This document shows positions 38,191 through 51,194 of a DNA stretch of 64,000 nt, piece by piece. Position 1 is the stretch's first letter. Every line of letters begins with the position of its first letter. The translations under genes were made by a program, and so were the position numbers. The stretch is from Monomorium pharaonis (taxonomy: Eukaryota; Arthropoda; Insecta; Hymenoptera; Formicidae), in NCBI RefSeq assembly GCF_013373865.1, contig NC_050476.1:5006501-5070500 (forward strand). Reading direction: 5' to 3'. The notes beneath the pieces are model-generated. The model was not told the DNA's origin. It did not search any database and saw only the letters and a program-made list of their open reading frames with translations.

Positions 38191-38800
38191 GAAGTTAGCA
38201 TCTCAAAGTTTAGCATCTCATAAAAATACTGAAGAATTACTTGCATCCAGCATAGTTCTACAGTTCTTGATAGGTTTCAACAATAGTTCCGTTGAATTAC
38301 CTATTTTAATTAAATTTTTATAAATGAGATGCTAACTTCCAAAATCACATAATAGCATCTCACCGTATTTCGAATATACGACCACAGAGAAGACTAAATC
38401 TATAGAATTCTATCGTTTAGAGACGTTCTATCAATAGTTCTGATGATTAAATTAATAAAAAAAAATTTTCTTGTTACAAAACATACGTATATATGCGTAT
38501 ACGTCTGCGCACGTGGATTTGGTGTAACTGGCATCTCAGATAGACAAAATTAATTAATTTAAAAAATTTAGAAAGTATTTTTCAACAACTATCTTGATGG
38601 AAAACTTGTATTTATAGGTCTAGACATGAGATGCTGGTCGAATATCGACAGTTCTATTTCTTTTAACGCAGTTCCCATACAGATTAGGACGCGTACAATA
38701 ATTTTCTAAAGAGTTCCGGTGATATAAATAATTAAAACATTTTTTAAACAATTATTTTGCCCGAAAAATTTGAATTTTGAGGACTAGATGTGAGATGCTG
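38191..38800. repeat. Degenerate ~155-bp tandem array built on GCATCTCA/TGAGATGC modules
   Basis: GCATCTCA occurs at 38198, 38213, 38355 and 38531, and its complement TGAGATGC at 38325, 38637 and 38791. Same-orientation spacings are about 157, 176, 312 (twice 156) and 154 bp, so about four units of ~155 bp are present, each with the motif facing inward from both ends. A second motif, roughly AATAGTTCCG-TTGA, recurs near 38283, 38433, 38584 and 38707. In the first unit the inverted pair is a perfect 15-bp match (gaagttagcatctca at 38191-38205 against 38325-38339). The array is AT-rich, has no open frame and abuts the minisatellite at 38801. Confidence 0.6.
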
Positions 38801-38899
38801 TCTCTCCCGGTCTCTCCCTGTCTTTACCCGTCTCTCCCGGTCTTTAGCCGTCTCTCCCCGTCTCTCCCGGTCTTTCCCGATCTCTACTCGTCTCTCCAT
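38801..38899. repeat. 10-bp minisatellite (TCTCTCCCGG family), ~10 copies
   Basis: There are ten consecutive 10-bp units without a phase break: TCTCTCCCGG, TCTCTCCCTG, TCTTTACCCG, TCTCTCCCGG and so on to TCTCTACTCG and a partial last unit. Exact TCTCTCCCGG units recur at 38801, 38831 and 38861. Units vary mainly at positions 4 and 6-10. The strand is pyrimidine-rich and the array starts directly after the final TGAGATGCTG of the preceding tandem array. Confidence 0.85.
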
Positions 38900-40290
38900 A
38901 ACCAAAATTAATTTCTTAGTCTCATGGATAAGTCACACATCGCGAGTTTGGCTACCGTGATATGATTATTTTTTTTAGAACTAACGGGAAATAGAGCCAA
39001 AAGAGAAAATACTATAATTTTCCTCTAATCTCAAAATTTTCGCTTATTGACTGTTAAATAATTAACTATTAATTAAACTTTGATACTCACGGGAAAAAAT
39101 TTGATTGTGTTTTAGAACGTATTATCAAATTTTCAGCGATTATATTAATATCCATTACATAAAACTGATTCTGACATATTAGAGTAATTTTAATTTTATA
39201 TATTAAAAAATACCATAAATCACAATAAAGAAATGAAAAATTAATGAATAAATCTATGTAATTTATTTTACATAGTTTAATTAAAACATAATTAAATTGG
39301 TACGTTGAGATGTAACAGAATGTAACTGGGAAAATTGTGACTGAGGGATGGATTATTCATAAAACAAGTTTTTTTTAGTAAGTGATAAAGCCAAATAATT
39401 TCTCGTTATTGTATCGTACATCTTTTTTTTTTTCTTTTTTAAATTCCGCAGCTCATCCGCTATTGCGGAGGAAATATATCAGCTGATGAAAAGAGTTGCG
39501 CATCATGCAGCTTACGCGATATGCCATTATGGCTGTCGTATATTCTTTGTGACGTGAGTTCTGTGCAAACACGGTACAGTAGTTTAATTACCGGACCGCT
39601 TTCCCAGGTATTTTCTCTGGATTTCACATGCATGCAAAATTACATGGCCGCCATCACGAGAGAGGCTTATTCGCGAACGGTTGACAGAGACACCGCGGAA
39701 GATCCGCCTGGTATGTTTGCGACCGAAAATGCACGTTACTCTATAATTATTCGTAACTGAGTTTCATTTCCCGCAATTCTTTCATCGCGCGTATTTCGTC
39801 TGGCGAAATGCGTCGCGTTAAAAAAAGAAGGAAAAATCGCGATATTGACTAACATTAATTACAAACCGCTTGTTTTCCCCTCGTATTTATTCGCGCGTAT
39901 TGCGAACTTTAGTAACGTGCGGAAGTATTAATTTCCCAGAGAGATCTTTTGGGGAAAATGGTAAACGCATTAAATCAGATACTTTTGATTCATAGTACAC
40001 GCGTATGTCTCCGCGCTACGTTGTGCGACGGTTTCGCCAGCAAGCATATATTAAAACAGTAGACGTATATTAGCGATTTAGGGAGATTAAATTGCAACGA
40101 TTTTCTATTCGTAGCGCGGCAGCGCCGCGCGTTTCCTCGTTAAGTCACACGGTTATACCACGATTACTCGTATTGTATCACATACATTATTTTATGACGT
40201 TACGGGTTTATTATTCCATGAGTTATGACCGAGAATCCACTAACGTCTAAATAAGCCGCTCCATATGCCGTAGAAGGTAAACCACCGTGT

Positions 40291-40350
40291 AGGTAACGAC
40301 TAACCAACTTGCAGGAACATCCAGGGATCAGCCTCAAAGGATTTGCGGTT
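40291..40350. repeat. Dispersed direct repeat, copy 1 (with 41136-41205)
   Basis: AGGTAACGAC followed by a CAACTTGCAGGAACATC core and a GATCAG-CT-AAAGGATT end matches 41136-41205, 845 bp away. The second copy carries about a dozen extra bases in the middle. The function is unknown; the segment includes a splice-acceptor-like cttgcag in both copies. Confidence 0.6.
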
Positions 40351-41135
40351 GCCAAATGCATGGGTTACCTCACTCTCGCTATTCATATCCATTATTCAAT
40401 CTCATTATAATTAATCGTATAAAACTATTATCTCACGCGGTTGCTGTTTTAATAACATTATCCATCTCATAGTCTAAATTAGAAGAATGCATATTCAGTT
40501 TCATAGACTTATCTTATTACCTCTGCATTACTCGTCAGATATTCTTTAAATTATTTTAGCAACGTATAATATTCGTAAAAGTATAACGAATGCGTTGTAA
40601 GTTTATTTCGTTAAAAGAATTCTTTTTATAAAATTTGTGCTGATAATAAAATAATTTTATCGTTCTGATGTTTTACTTTTATAAAAGAATATTCTTAAAA
40701 GTTGATTTCTATTTAAATAAATTCACTTATATAAGCTATTTATCTATAACAATAATTAATTAAATAATGACAGATAATTTAATATACAGAAATTAAAGAT
40801 ATACGAATTCAGATCTTTTATTTTGTTAGTTGACATAATGCTAGAAAATCTTCAAATCTGGATGCAACTAGCTACAGCCGCACTTTCCATAATTCTTTTT
40901 ATATATTTATGAAAGTACAATGTTGCCGTATTAAACATACAAGGATCAGCTTTTCACGTGGAGAAAAACGAAATTTCTCCTAAAATATTTTCCTTAAAAT
41001 ATATATTTTTTGAATCTGACAGTCAAGCTTCATCTTTCTTCCTTCCCTTCTGTCTTTCTCTCGGAACACATACGTTCCACGCCGGATGTTCATTCGAATC
41101 CCCTTTCCGCGATAGAAGAGAGTTTACCGGCATTC

Positions 41136-41205
41136 AGGTAACGACCAAGCAACTTGCAGGAACATCTCGTCCTGGAGGAAGATCAGTCCTAAAGGATTCC
41201 CGGCA
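41136..41205. repeat. Dispersed direct repeat, copy 2 (with 40291-40350)
   Basis: This is the second copy of the AGGTAACGAC ... CAACTTGCAGGAACATC ... GATCAG ... AAAGGATT segment, with a short insertion relative to copy 1. It lies in a GC-rich stretch inside the putative intron. Confidence 0.6.
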
Positions 41206-43466
41206 GCGGAATCTACGAGGCGCGCCGCCCTCACCCGTCGTACGGATTCATTATTCAGACTTAACTTGCGCACTCGCGCGCTAAAGGACGACAGTCGCAG
41301 CCGCCATGTGGTATGCCGAATTCACACCGCGGAAAAAGATACCCGGGACGGAATAGGGAAGATCGGGGAAGGAAGGGGTTAAACGCGACGGCGGTAGAGC
41401 ACTCTCATCCATGCAAACGTCGAAATTATTCCAACTAGATAGCGAGAGCTCTGTGGCAGCGATTTTTTCTCTCTCTTCTTTCGGTCCCACTGCTTTTTCT
41501 CTTCTGCTTCTTTCTTTCTCTCGACTCGTTTTTGTCAATATCAAGACAATTCTTTTTATCAGCGATTGCAAGTGGGTAGATTTTGGATTTTTTCCCCATA
41601 CTCGGGAAAATATCAATTCTATTGTTAAGAATTAAAACTACTCCGTTTACTTTTTCTTCTAGTAAGTAACGGTTATTTTTAACAAAAAAAAAATATTTTC
41701 TTTGTATAATAATTACCTTAAAATATACTCATCATAAATTTTAGGAAAACTCATTATCACATACTAAAACAAATGTATACTCTTTTGAAGAATACTATAA
41801 AATTGTATCGAAGAAAAGAAGTAAGCAAGTCAAAAATCGAATTTTTGTTCTAACTTAATATTTTTAATTGAAGTATTAAATTACTAAGATGCAGAATATT
41901 TTCAATAAATGTGTTGCTTAGAAAAATGTTTTTCGGGTTAGAGAATTTCATGGTATAGATATTCCCTTTACGTGCGTTGTACATACAGATTAAAACATTA
42001 GCTTTAATACCATTATCATACCGTTGACTATCTTATAATATCTATATAATTGCCAAACATCTCTGTATTGTTATTAGAACATATAGAAGCTTTTGCAAAA
42101 ATGGTGATGCATAAACGAAATATAGCATTTCAAGTGCGTTCAACAGGTTATTCAGCCTGACAACAAAACTGTGACTCTTTTCTCGCATTCGTTACACAAG
42201 TCGATTTTTTTGTCGATTTTTTCCGCCCATTCACTTAATCAACAACGATCGCTCGCTACACCGCTGCAACTTGGAAAGACTATCACCTCCGTTGTAAATT
42301 AATCTCATCTAATCCGATGCGCCGTAACAAAAACTAATTATCCTTTATCCTCGTACCAATTAACGTCGGCGCGACGGTCGAATCGGATCTTACGCGCGAA
42401 TATCGCGCGTCAACGGGAAAGGGGAGAGGGAGGATACGGGCGCGAAATGATGGCGCACCTACTCGCGCGTCGTCCTCAGCGATTCTCGTCGGCTGGAATT
42501 TAATAAGAGCCGCATAAAGTTAGGGCGGATTCCCGCCTATTCGGGAGACGATCTTGTCGCGCTACCCGCGCGTACAGAATGCGGGACGTACGTGTACGTA
42601 AAACGGTGGTAACATAGGAGGACGGCGGGAGGTTGAAAGCTTTTGTACCTCCCGTCCTCAGTCAACCTCATCTACCTATCCTGTGTCCGTGGTGCAACCC
42701 CCCGCGCCAGGCCGCCGCAAGCCGTTGTTCTCTACGCGTGCTGTTGGCTGTTACCCCCGTGTGTTAACCCCGGCCGCGGGATTTTCTTGTCAGCGACCCA
42801 TCACCAGCTCGCGTACCTTTCTTTGAGGCAATAGATTGCGGCAGGGTGTACTGCTCAAACATCGTTTAACTTGAACCGATTAGCTGGACGAAGTAAACGA
42901 AAAGTAACACGCTTTCTCTCGACTCTATCCGAGCGAAGCTGGCTTCTCTGCAGTCTAATTTATATTCAATAAGAAGTTCCTTGATCATTTTTGCCTCTTT
43001 CATTTTTGATACACAAATAAAACTTTATCTAATTTAAAATTTAGCTTGAAGTTGTATAAAATAAGCAATAGCGATAAAATAAGAATAGTAAATACGCTGT
43101 ACGGAAAGTACTGCAAAGGGAGAGCAAGACAAATAACGCAGCGGTAGGAAGAGTTAATGACATAACTGTGTTCGAGGCAGGTGGAAAAGGGGAGGTGAAA
43201 AAAAAACGTTTGCCGCGCACTTGTAAAATTACAAGCTCGCAAGATCGCGGCACAACTCGCCGTTGGTGAGTTTCAATTAACGTAATGCAGCGTTTCCGCC
43301 GTAAAAAATGCGACAGCGAACAGTTCGCGTATTAACTGCGAGCCTCGTTTCTCCCGCCCGCGCCGTCCGGTCCAGCGTGACACTGGCGGACATTAATTAA
43401 ATTACATGGTAAACGCGCTTCGGTAATTAATGAAGTGTCACGAAAATCGAACTACACGCCGATACT

Positions 43467-43492
43467 GCCGGCCGGCCGGCCGGCTGGCCGGC
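43467..43492. repeat. CCGG tandem run with a GC-only palindrome
   Basis: Four or so CCGG/GGCC units in tandem, then CTGGCCGGC. It is a self-complementary GC-only stretch within a CpG-rich block. Confidence 0.85.
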
Positions 43493-46400
43493 TCGTTGCA
43501 CGAAATTTGCACGGAGTAACGAAATCAAGTTACATCAGGACGCATTGAAGGTATTAACAATATCGAAAATCACTTTAAAGCTGATGCTTGTCGCTTACAC
43601 AGTGCGCCTGTAAACAACGTTACCGAATTTGTAGACAATTGACATAAACGTGATCTCGTTCATTTAGGCAATCGATTTATTCCGTCTGCGATTATTCTGA
43701 TGAAATTAAAGTTACGCATCGTAGAGAAATGCGCATCGCTTGGTATGATCTTATATCCGCGATATTTCAAAATTTAATTTAAGAAGAGAAATCCCACTTT
43801 GCATTCTCATAAGTCTCTTCTCTTTTCTTGTTGCCCTTAGTTTTGAAAAGGGAGAGATCGAGACCAATTGTCGTACATAGAATTGGTTATCAAAGCTTAT
43901 AGCTTAATTAGTATTAGGTAAGGCATTAATTCTCCTTTTAGACTAAATTGTTGATATGACATTAATTTGTTGTGTATAAAAATGATTTGCGCCGAATACA
44001 TCGTGCATATTATGTACAACTCTTAAGAGAATAAAATTAAGGAATACATTTTTTTAATCTTTTTTTATTAATTTTTTGTTAGGTTGTTTTTTCCCCTCTT
44101 TTACTAAAGACGGCCATATAGATTAATTTTTTGGATTGATACATTTTGAATAGTTATTTAAAGATTACATTTACAATTACAGCTTTATTTAAAATTAAAT
44201 AACTTCTTTGCATATGATGATGTATTCAACAATGATATTTTTGAAGTAAATAAATTATTACAGGCTTTAATGGTCAACTATTAAATTAAATAAATAAAGA
44301 GATGAAATTTAATTTTATTTGATAGATGGTTTGTTTTCTTAATACCTAAGGAATGTAGGTGTATTGTAATGTACATACTTAAAAAAATCTTTCATCACTT
44401 AAAAAAAAATCATTCTAAAACTGACAACTGGTTTTGATTTCCCTTACATCATAGCAACATTACTGCATCATGTAGAAATTATCATTAAGGATAGCCGATT
44501 TCGCTTTAACATGGAGATTCCATCGGACTCTTGTGTCCTCTTTAGATACTGTTTGGCATGTAATTTTGCTACATCTAAAGGGCGCAGTTACCCATTTATG
44601 CGTATTCAACGTGCATGATATTGCGAAAGCACGCGTTTAAGTATACGAAGATACCACGTTCTATTCCGGCTCTACATTTCGTGACTGCGCGTAATTAGCG
44701 TGTTTATCCGTTGCCGAATTTAAGCCCAGTATGCGATGTAAGATGAAAAAAGTCAACGCTCGAACATATTTCAGAGTATCTATTACCAGAAAAAACCGGG
44801 AAATTTTTTTTATCTTTGGAAATTAGAGATTTTTACGGAAATCAGGGCAATTTTTGGAATCTTACTTTTAAATTTAAATTCTACCGCTTTCTGATAAAGG
44901 TATTTTTTTTAATCGTTTTTTTTTTCTAATTTTTGATAATCCAAAATGTTAACAATCGATTAGCAATAAATGTGGCATACACATTCATTTATATTAGCGT
45001 ATGTTCTCGTGTTACACTCAAGTTTTCATTTTAAAAAATCAGTAACAATAAAAGACAATACATTCTAAGTTGACGTTGTATGTTTAATCACGTTTCTTAT
45101 TCTGTACTTTTAGCGAGCTACATTGCGAATAAATTGTTAATATTTAGTTCGTATTATTTTTTAAATCTGCTTTCTGAAATTTAATATTCACAACTCGAGT
45201 AACTTTTTTTTGTATGATTAAGGAACATTGAAAAATATAGTAAAATAATTTCAAAGCTGCATTAAAAAATTCTCTAATCTTATCTGGAATTTTGAATAAA
45301 ATTCCTGGAGAAATCGAAAATTTTCTCAGGGATGCATTCTTTTATAAAATTCAAGTACACAAAATTATACATAAGAAGAATAATATACTTTATTATGTGA
45401 TGTAAAGAATGTAAAAATATTCTCCACAATTTTTGAGTTATAACTTTTATATGAAAAATGATGCGATTTTGTCAACCTTTCCCTATTCTCTAAACGCAAT
45501 TTCGTAACGATGTTATAACGACAGAGATTCGTTCTTCGAAGATAAGAGAGAAAGTAACGTGGGAGCTAAGAGCGCGTCGTACTGCGAAAAACCGTGATCT
45601 TCGCCATGCGACGAGGTAGTTCCTCGTGCAAACGTAATTTTCCTGTTTCCTCCCGATCGCGGCGGGGTGCTACGCGATAACGAAATTCCGTCAGCTCAGG
45701 CCGATACGCGGGATTATTACGGTGTGTGACGACGTGATATTACTTGCCGTCCCTTAGTGTCGTACAGCACGAAACTCTTCTGTCACATTGTACGGCACAT
45801 TGTGTCACATGTCACACCGCGGGCGTACTCATGCTCGTTAATATCCGTGGCTACGACTTGCATGTACACCCATGGAAAACCCACGTGTAGAAAATTCGTG
45901 TCAGCGCAGGAAGCCTGGCGTGTCCTAAGGGTATATTCTAGGACCACACGCGACTGAATAATCTCATTTTTATCGCTATACCTCTACTGATAGAACCTCT
46001 TTGATATACCTACGTAGCATAACGACGTAATAAACCTCTCGTGCGCACAAACGTTATAAACTTTGCATATATAAATATAAAACGGTAATCTGTGCACATA
46101 GGTATTTTAAGATAGGAATGAGATATTAAACTATGCCTTCTTTATGTCTCAAAGGTCTATTTACATCAATATAGATTAACTGTAATCTTATAATTGGCGC
46201 GAGGCACTGCTATGCCTCTTGATAGAATGCTGCTCATATTTTCCTTGCATCAACACTCTGGATGAAAATTTATCCTCGTAACTAAGAGCTTTTTAGGTCT
46301 TTATAAGTTACACTTATTCTAATGAATAATTAATTAACTGAAATAGTAATAAAATGAAGTAATATTATTTTTATGTAATAAAAATGTTTTAAATGCTATT

Positions 46401-46962
46401 TTAAGTGAAATTTTAATAACAAAAACTGTATTAAACTTGAATTAGCACTTGGATGGGAACTTATTAGTACTCCACAATTAATTTTGGGTTAACTTAATTA
46501 TCTTTATCTAATTCTTCAAACTAGAAAAAAGTAGAACGTAAATTAAACCAATATTAAAGTTAATCTACATGTAAATATACTTAATACAACTCTTTAAAGA
46601 CAATTATAAAAAATAAATTTGAAAGCATATAAAAGCATTCTTTTTATTAAGAAATATAGATAGGTAATAATTTTTCTCAATAAATTATGCATTGTTATAT
46701 ATCTTTAAATTTATTTCTTACGAAATGTCTTGAGAATTATATTAGAGGCATAAAACAATATATTATTAATAATATACTTTTATATACCTATGCAGTTATG
46801 AAAAACATGGAACAAGTACATCTTGTTAATTTCTGATCTTTAGCGACATAATCTATCTCTGAATCCTGAAAATGCATATATGCTTCATCGTGATTATCGG
46901 TATTCTAATGCAGTTGCGCAACAACGCAACACGAGATAATTATTCGAGTCCGTATGCGGCCG

Positions 46963-46977
46963 TTTTTTTTTTTTTTT
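46963..46977. repeat. Poly(T) run
   Basis: Fifteen consecutive T residues at the start of a CpG-rich block. Confidence 0.9.
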
Positions 46978-48472
46978 GCCGTCCAACAGAGTCGCGTAGA
47001 ATACATGTGCATTAGATGTATCCGAGCGCGTGAAATTCTGTATACCCCGAAGCCATGTTCGACGGCTGCACGTAATTGGGGTATAGGAGCGCACCGACGC
47101 GATGGTTCGCTCATCGCTCGGCTAATTTTACCCTACGAATTCTCTTTTTTTCTTTCCTTCTTCTCTTTACCGTTTCCTCCGTACATCTTGCAGTCCTCGA
47201 GCGCTCCTTCCACGTTACAGCGTCCGATATATGTTGAATATTTTAACGACGCCGGCGTCGACCACAATGCATTGAAATTTAATAAATCGTATAAATACTT
47301 CTTCGAATGTGCTATCCTTTTCGGACCTTAGTGATTTGATGGAATTTTCGAGAAAATCGGATGTTTTCAGGTAGAAAGAAAAAACATATTTTGTTTCAGT
47401 AAATCAGAAAATTTAAATTTATATTTAAATTTGACGTCGACAAATCTAATGTTTTGTAGAAATAACTTGGGAATAAAGATATTGAGATATCATTTTTAAT
47501 TAAAGAGGATTCACAATTTTCTACAAAATTAGTTACATTCAACTATTATTATTTACATTTTATATTAATAAAATTTCTATTTTAATTTTTTTACATTTTT
47601 TAAATTTTTTGTCAGTATTTTGTTAATTTTTATCAGATTTTGTATTCTAATGCATTCTATAATGGAAAGCTGAAAAATAATGCTGTAACTTCATATTTTT
47701 ATATCTTATTACTTTGGATTTTGTATTTTATAACTTAACAAATAGTGTTAATATAGAGCCATAAAAGGATTTTATATTTAATTCATTTTAATGTCTATAT
47801 TAACAAATCAAAGTTTGATCGTATATTTCGACAATTGTCCGTATATTTCAATTGTTCTTCTTCCTTAATATTTTACTGATAATATAACTATGATAAAAAT
47901 TTTTGAAAATTTTTTTTCTCCTTATTTTCTTGTTTTTACATACATTATTTATTTACACAATTAGAAGTATATGTAGATCCAATTAAGTTTTTTGTGATAC
48001 AAAGCAGTACCTGCAAATTTAATAGGTATAATAAATTTAATAAAACCCAACCCACTCATTATATGATCGTTGTAATTAACCCACCATAAGTAATTTAAAT
48101 GTACTTTCCGCAGATGGATTATAAATAATTTATATGTAATGAATCGCTAGTTATTAATTATATCAAGCCGTTCACTTTATATTATATACTTTTGAATAAA
48201 CGTTTGCCATTATTTAAGCTGTGCAACATAATAATTTACGAGATTTGTGTAATATTACTCGTAACGCATTCGGAAATTACATAAAATATGTTATAATTAA
48301 AACATTAACAATACTTAAATTATACCTACGATGCAAACATCAATTACAATCCGATTCATAATAAATGCATGGCATTTCAAGTAATTTTCAAATATGCGCT
48401 ACATGCGTTCGCACTATTTCTGTAAAATATCAATTTTGTATCAAAAACATGAATGCCTGGGATACTTTGCGT

Positions 48473-48473
<1 letters not shown>

Positions 48474-48523
<50 letters not shown>

Positions 48524-48528
48524 CTTTC
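48474..48528. repeat. (CT)n microsatellite passing into (TTTC)n
   Basis: A CT run of about 22 units followed by two or three TTTC units. Confidence 0.95.
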
Positions 48529-51194
48529 AATTACAGGTTTATACTTCCTTTATATTTCGCTCCCCGCGATATTAAATTCTCACTCGTTGTTTAATCACTC
48601 CCGCAACGTTACTTCGGCGCGGACGCGTTCAAGCATGTCGAATTACGTCGCAAGTACTGCCGACGTATGCGTGTCGTCATATTACATGTAGCTCTCCGCG
48701 TTGTTTATGCTTAACACTCGCAAGCTGTGGTCGCCGCGACCGCACGGGGTTGCATCGGAAGTGGTTGCACCGAGAGACACACGGTAACGCGTGGAATGTC
48801 CACGAAGTCGGTGGTCCCCGAACGTGCACCGGCAAACGAGCTCGCTGCATCCTGTCCGCTGGATGTAAAATTCTTATGACGTTGTTACGACCCCTCGTCG
48901 CCGGGGTGGCTCGTAAATCCGACTGTGTGATCCGCGGCAAATTACGGATCGGCGAATCACTCTCTCTCTCTCTTTCCCCGCGGTATCAATGAATTAACAT
49001 TGATGCAATTACGTGTTCATTCGCGATCGTTTCTCTGCAAAATCGCGCGACGTGACATCACGTCGACCCGACGCGGTTCGGGAAGCGTAAAACTGCGCTC
49101 GCCAAATTTTCCACCCTCGCGCGGCGAAGAAGCGACGGATTTAATTGCCGGTCGTTATTTAATTCCGGCGTAAGTCGGCGATCGTGTCTTCGAGCGAGTC
49201 ATCGAAAAGCGCGTGACTTCTTTTTAATTACCGCCGCCATTTCCCCACTTTGGTGCACTAACGAAAGGGTAATGTATTTGTGTAGTCACGGCCACACAAG
49301 ACCGTGTCGCGTATTGCACCGCAAGTAGATAGAGCCGTGGTTACATATTATCCCAGCTGCAGCCAGGACGAATGCAATATCGCCACGCGTGTTGTTTGTA
49401 GGTACCTCGCATATCCTGTCGTACGTGCCTGCAAAGTGTAACTCTAAAATTCCTGCGGTACATATATGTACATATAACCGAAACGTTTATTCCGCGTACG
49501 ATCGCGCGCGTCGGTTAACCGCGTTTTCATAACGACGAACGTTATGACACAACTATTCCAATCAGTTATTAAACATTCTCTGTATCCTGCATCAATCTTT
49601 ATTTATTAATAAAAATCCTGAAATTCCATTGTTAATCATTACACGTTTGTCCATAAATTTCGAAAGAAAATTTCGGGCTTTACTATATTGGCCGCGAGGA
49701 TAAAATATCGACTTTTACATCTAAACGGTTTCGAATGGAAAGACATAAATTTTAGTTAACAATTAGCTTTAATATGCTCTCTCGTCACTTTTTTTCCATC
49801 TCCCTCCTTCTCATAAGCAACGTAATGCGTTTTGTGAAAGACTAATTACGTTGAGCATCGTCTCACGCATACGTACAAGTTTGTTTATTGCATATATATG
49901 TATGTATACATATACACATTACGCTGGAAATAGAAAGCGGTTGCCGCGCCATTCACCAACAGCCGGTCTCGTCGCAATATTGCATTGGATAGTTCGCAGG
50001 CACCTTGCCTCGCTGGTCCGTGTAACGTATTAACCTGCGTAAGCTTCACAACTTCGAAGTTTCGAGGTAAATAATGTACACGTGCTCTCGCGATAATCCT
50101 GCAACTAAACTTTGCAGTAAAATTTTGCTCCACTGGGCGGACGGGTCCCCACTTTTTTTTCTCGTATTTCTCGTGGAAGTAAATTAACGTGTAACATAAA
50201 AGATAAACGTAACGCGTCAGTCGCAATTAAGAATCATTAATTACTTGTAAAAAATTATGTTAAACGTCAAGTGTCTTTTTTTTTATCTGAATACGCTTAA
50301 ACTTCTTATTAATCGCTCATTGAGTTTCTTAAAAAAACACAATAATGTCTTTTTTATAAATTTATAATAGCTAAAAAAATTTGTATTTTATTTTCTTTAA
50401 TTGCATAAAAGATGATCAACAATTTTTAATTAAAATTTTAAATTATTTTTAAAATAAATGCTTAATTAAAATTTGTATTAAGTGTGAAATAACTCGAGGC
50501 ATACAGAAGTGAATTAGTGCATATTTTCTTTAAAGGGTTGTTTAATTGGAAATACAATTATCGCAGGCTATAATGTTTTACATCGCAGTTCGTCTGGTCT
50601 CGCTTTTTATCGAGAACAAGAGATAAAATTACGCACGCGAAGCGATGACCTCGTTGACCAATTGGAAAAATTGGTCTCCCAAGTATCGACAATAATCTTG
50701 ACTTTTCTACTACAACGTCAAACTCCTTCTATTGCCTAACATTACCATAAAAACGAGATTTTCCGCGCGACGACGAACTATCTATCGTTAGATCCAATTA
50801 TTTCCCGAACCATCTCGGGGAAGAAAAATAACTGTACAGAAATCGCTGTGCCCGATAATCGAGGTACTCTGCATATCCCTCTCCCCTCCCCTTCTACCCT
50901 TCTTGCTCTTGATACGGAACGGAAGATCGACTCAATGAACGGCCGAATGAGAGACAGATCGCGGAAGGGCGACGAAGAAGAATCCCGTCCGGAAGGGAAA
51001 AAGTTCAGGCGAAGAAAAAGCACGGGAGACAGAGTAGCTCCGCGAGTGAAGCAGCTGCAAGAAGTCGCTGCTGCTGGCGAGGAAAGAACCGGAGAGACAG
51101 AGACTGAGGCAGTAGTTCGGTTATTTAAATCGTCCCAACGCTTGATTGGTCAAAGCAATGTAAATGCTCCTTCCATCTTTTTCCCTGGCTGCAG

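Noticed and set aside
46954..47331. 125-codon frame crossing a good polypyrimidine acceptor at ~47196
   Set aside because: No donor follows and the frame terminates without any recognisable domain; it could only be a terminal exon, with nothing to support that.
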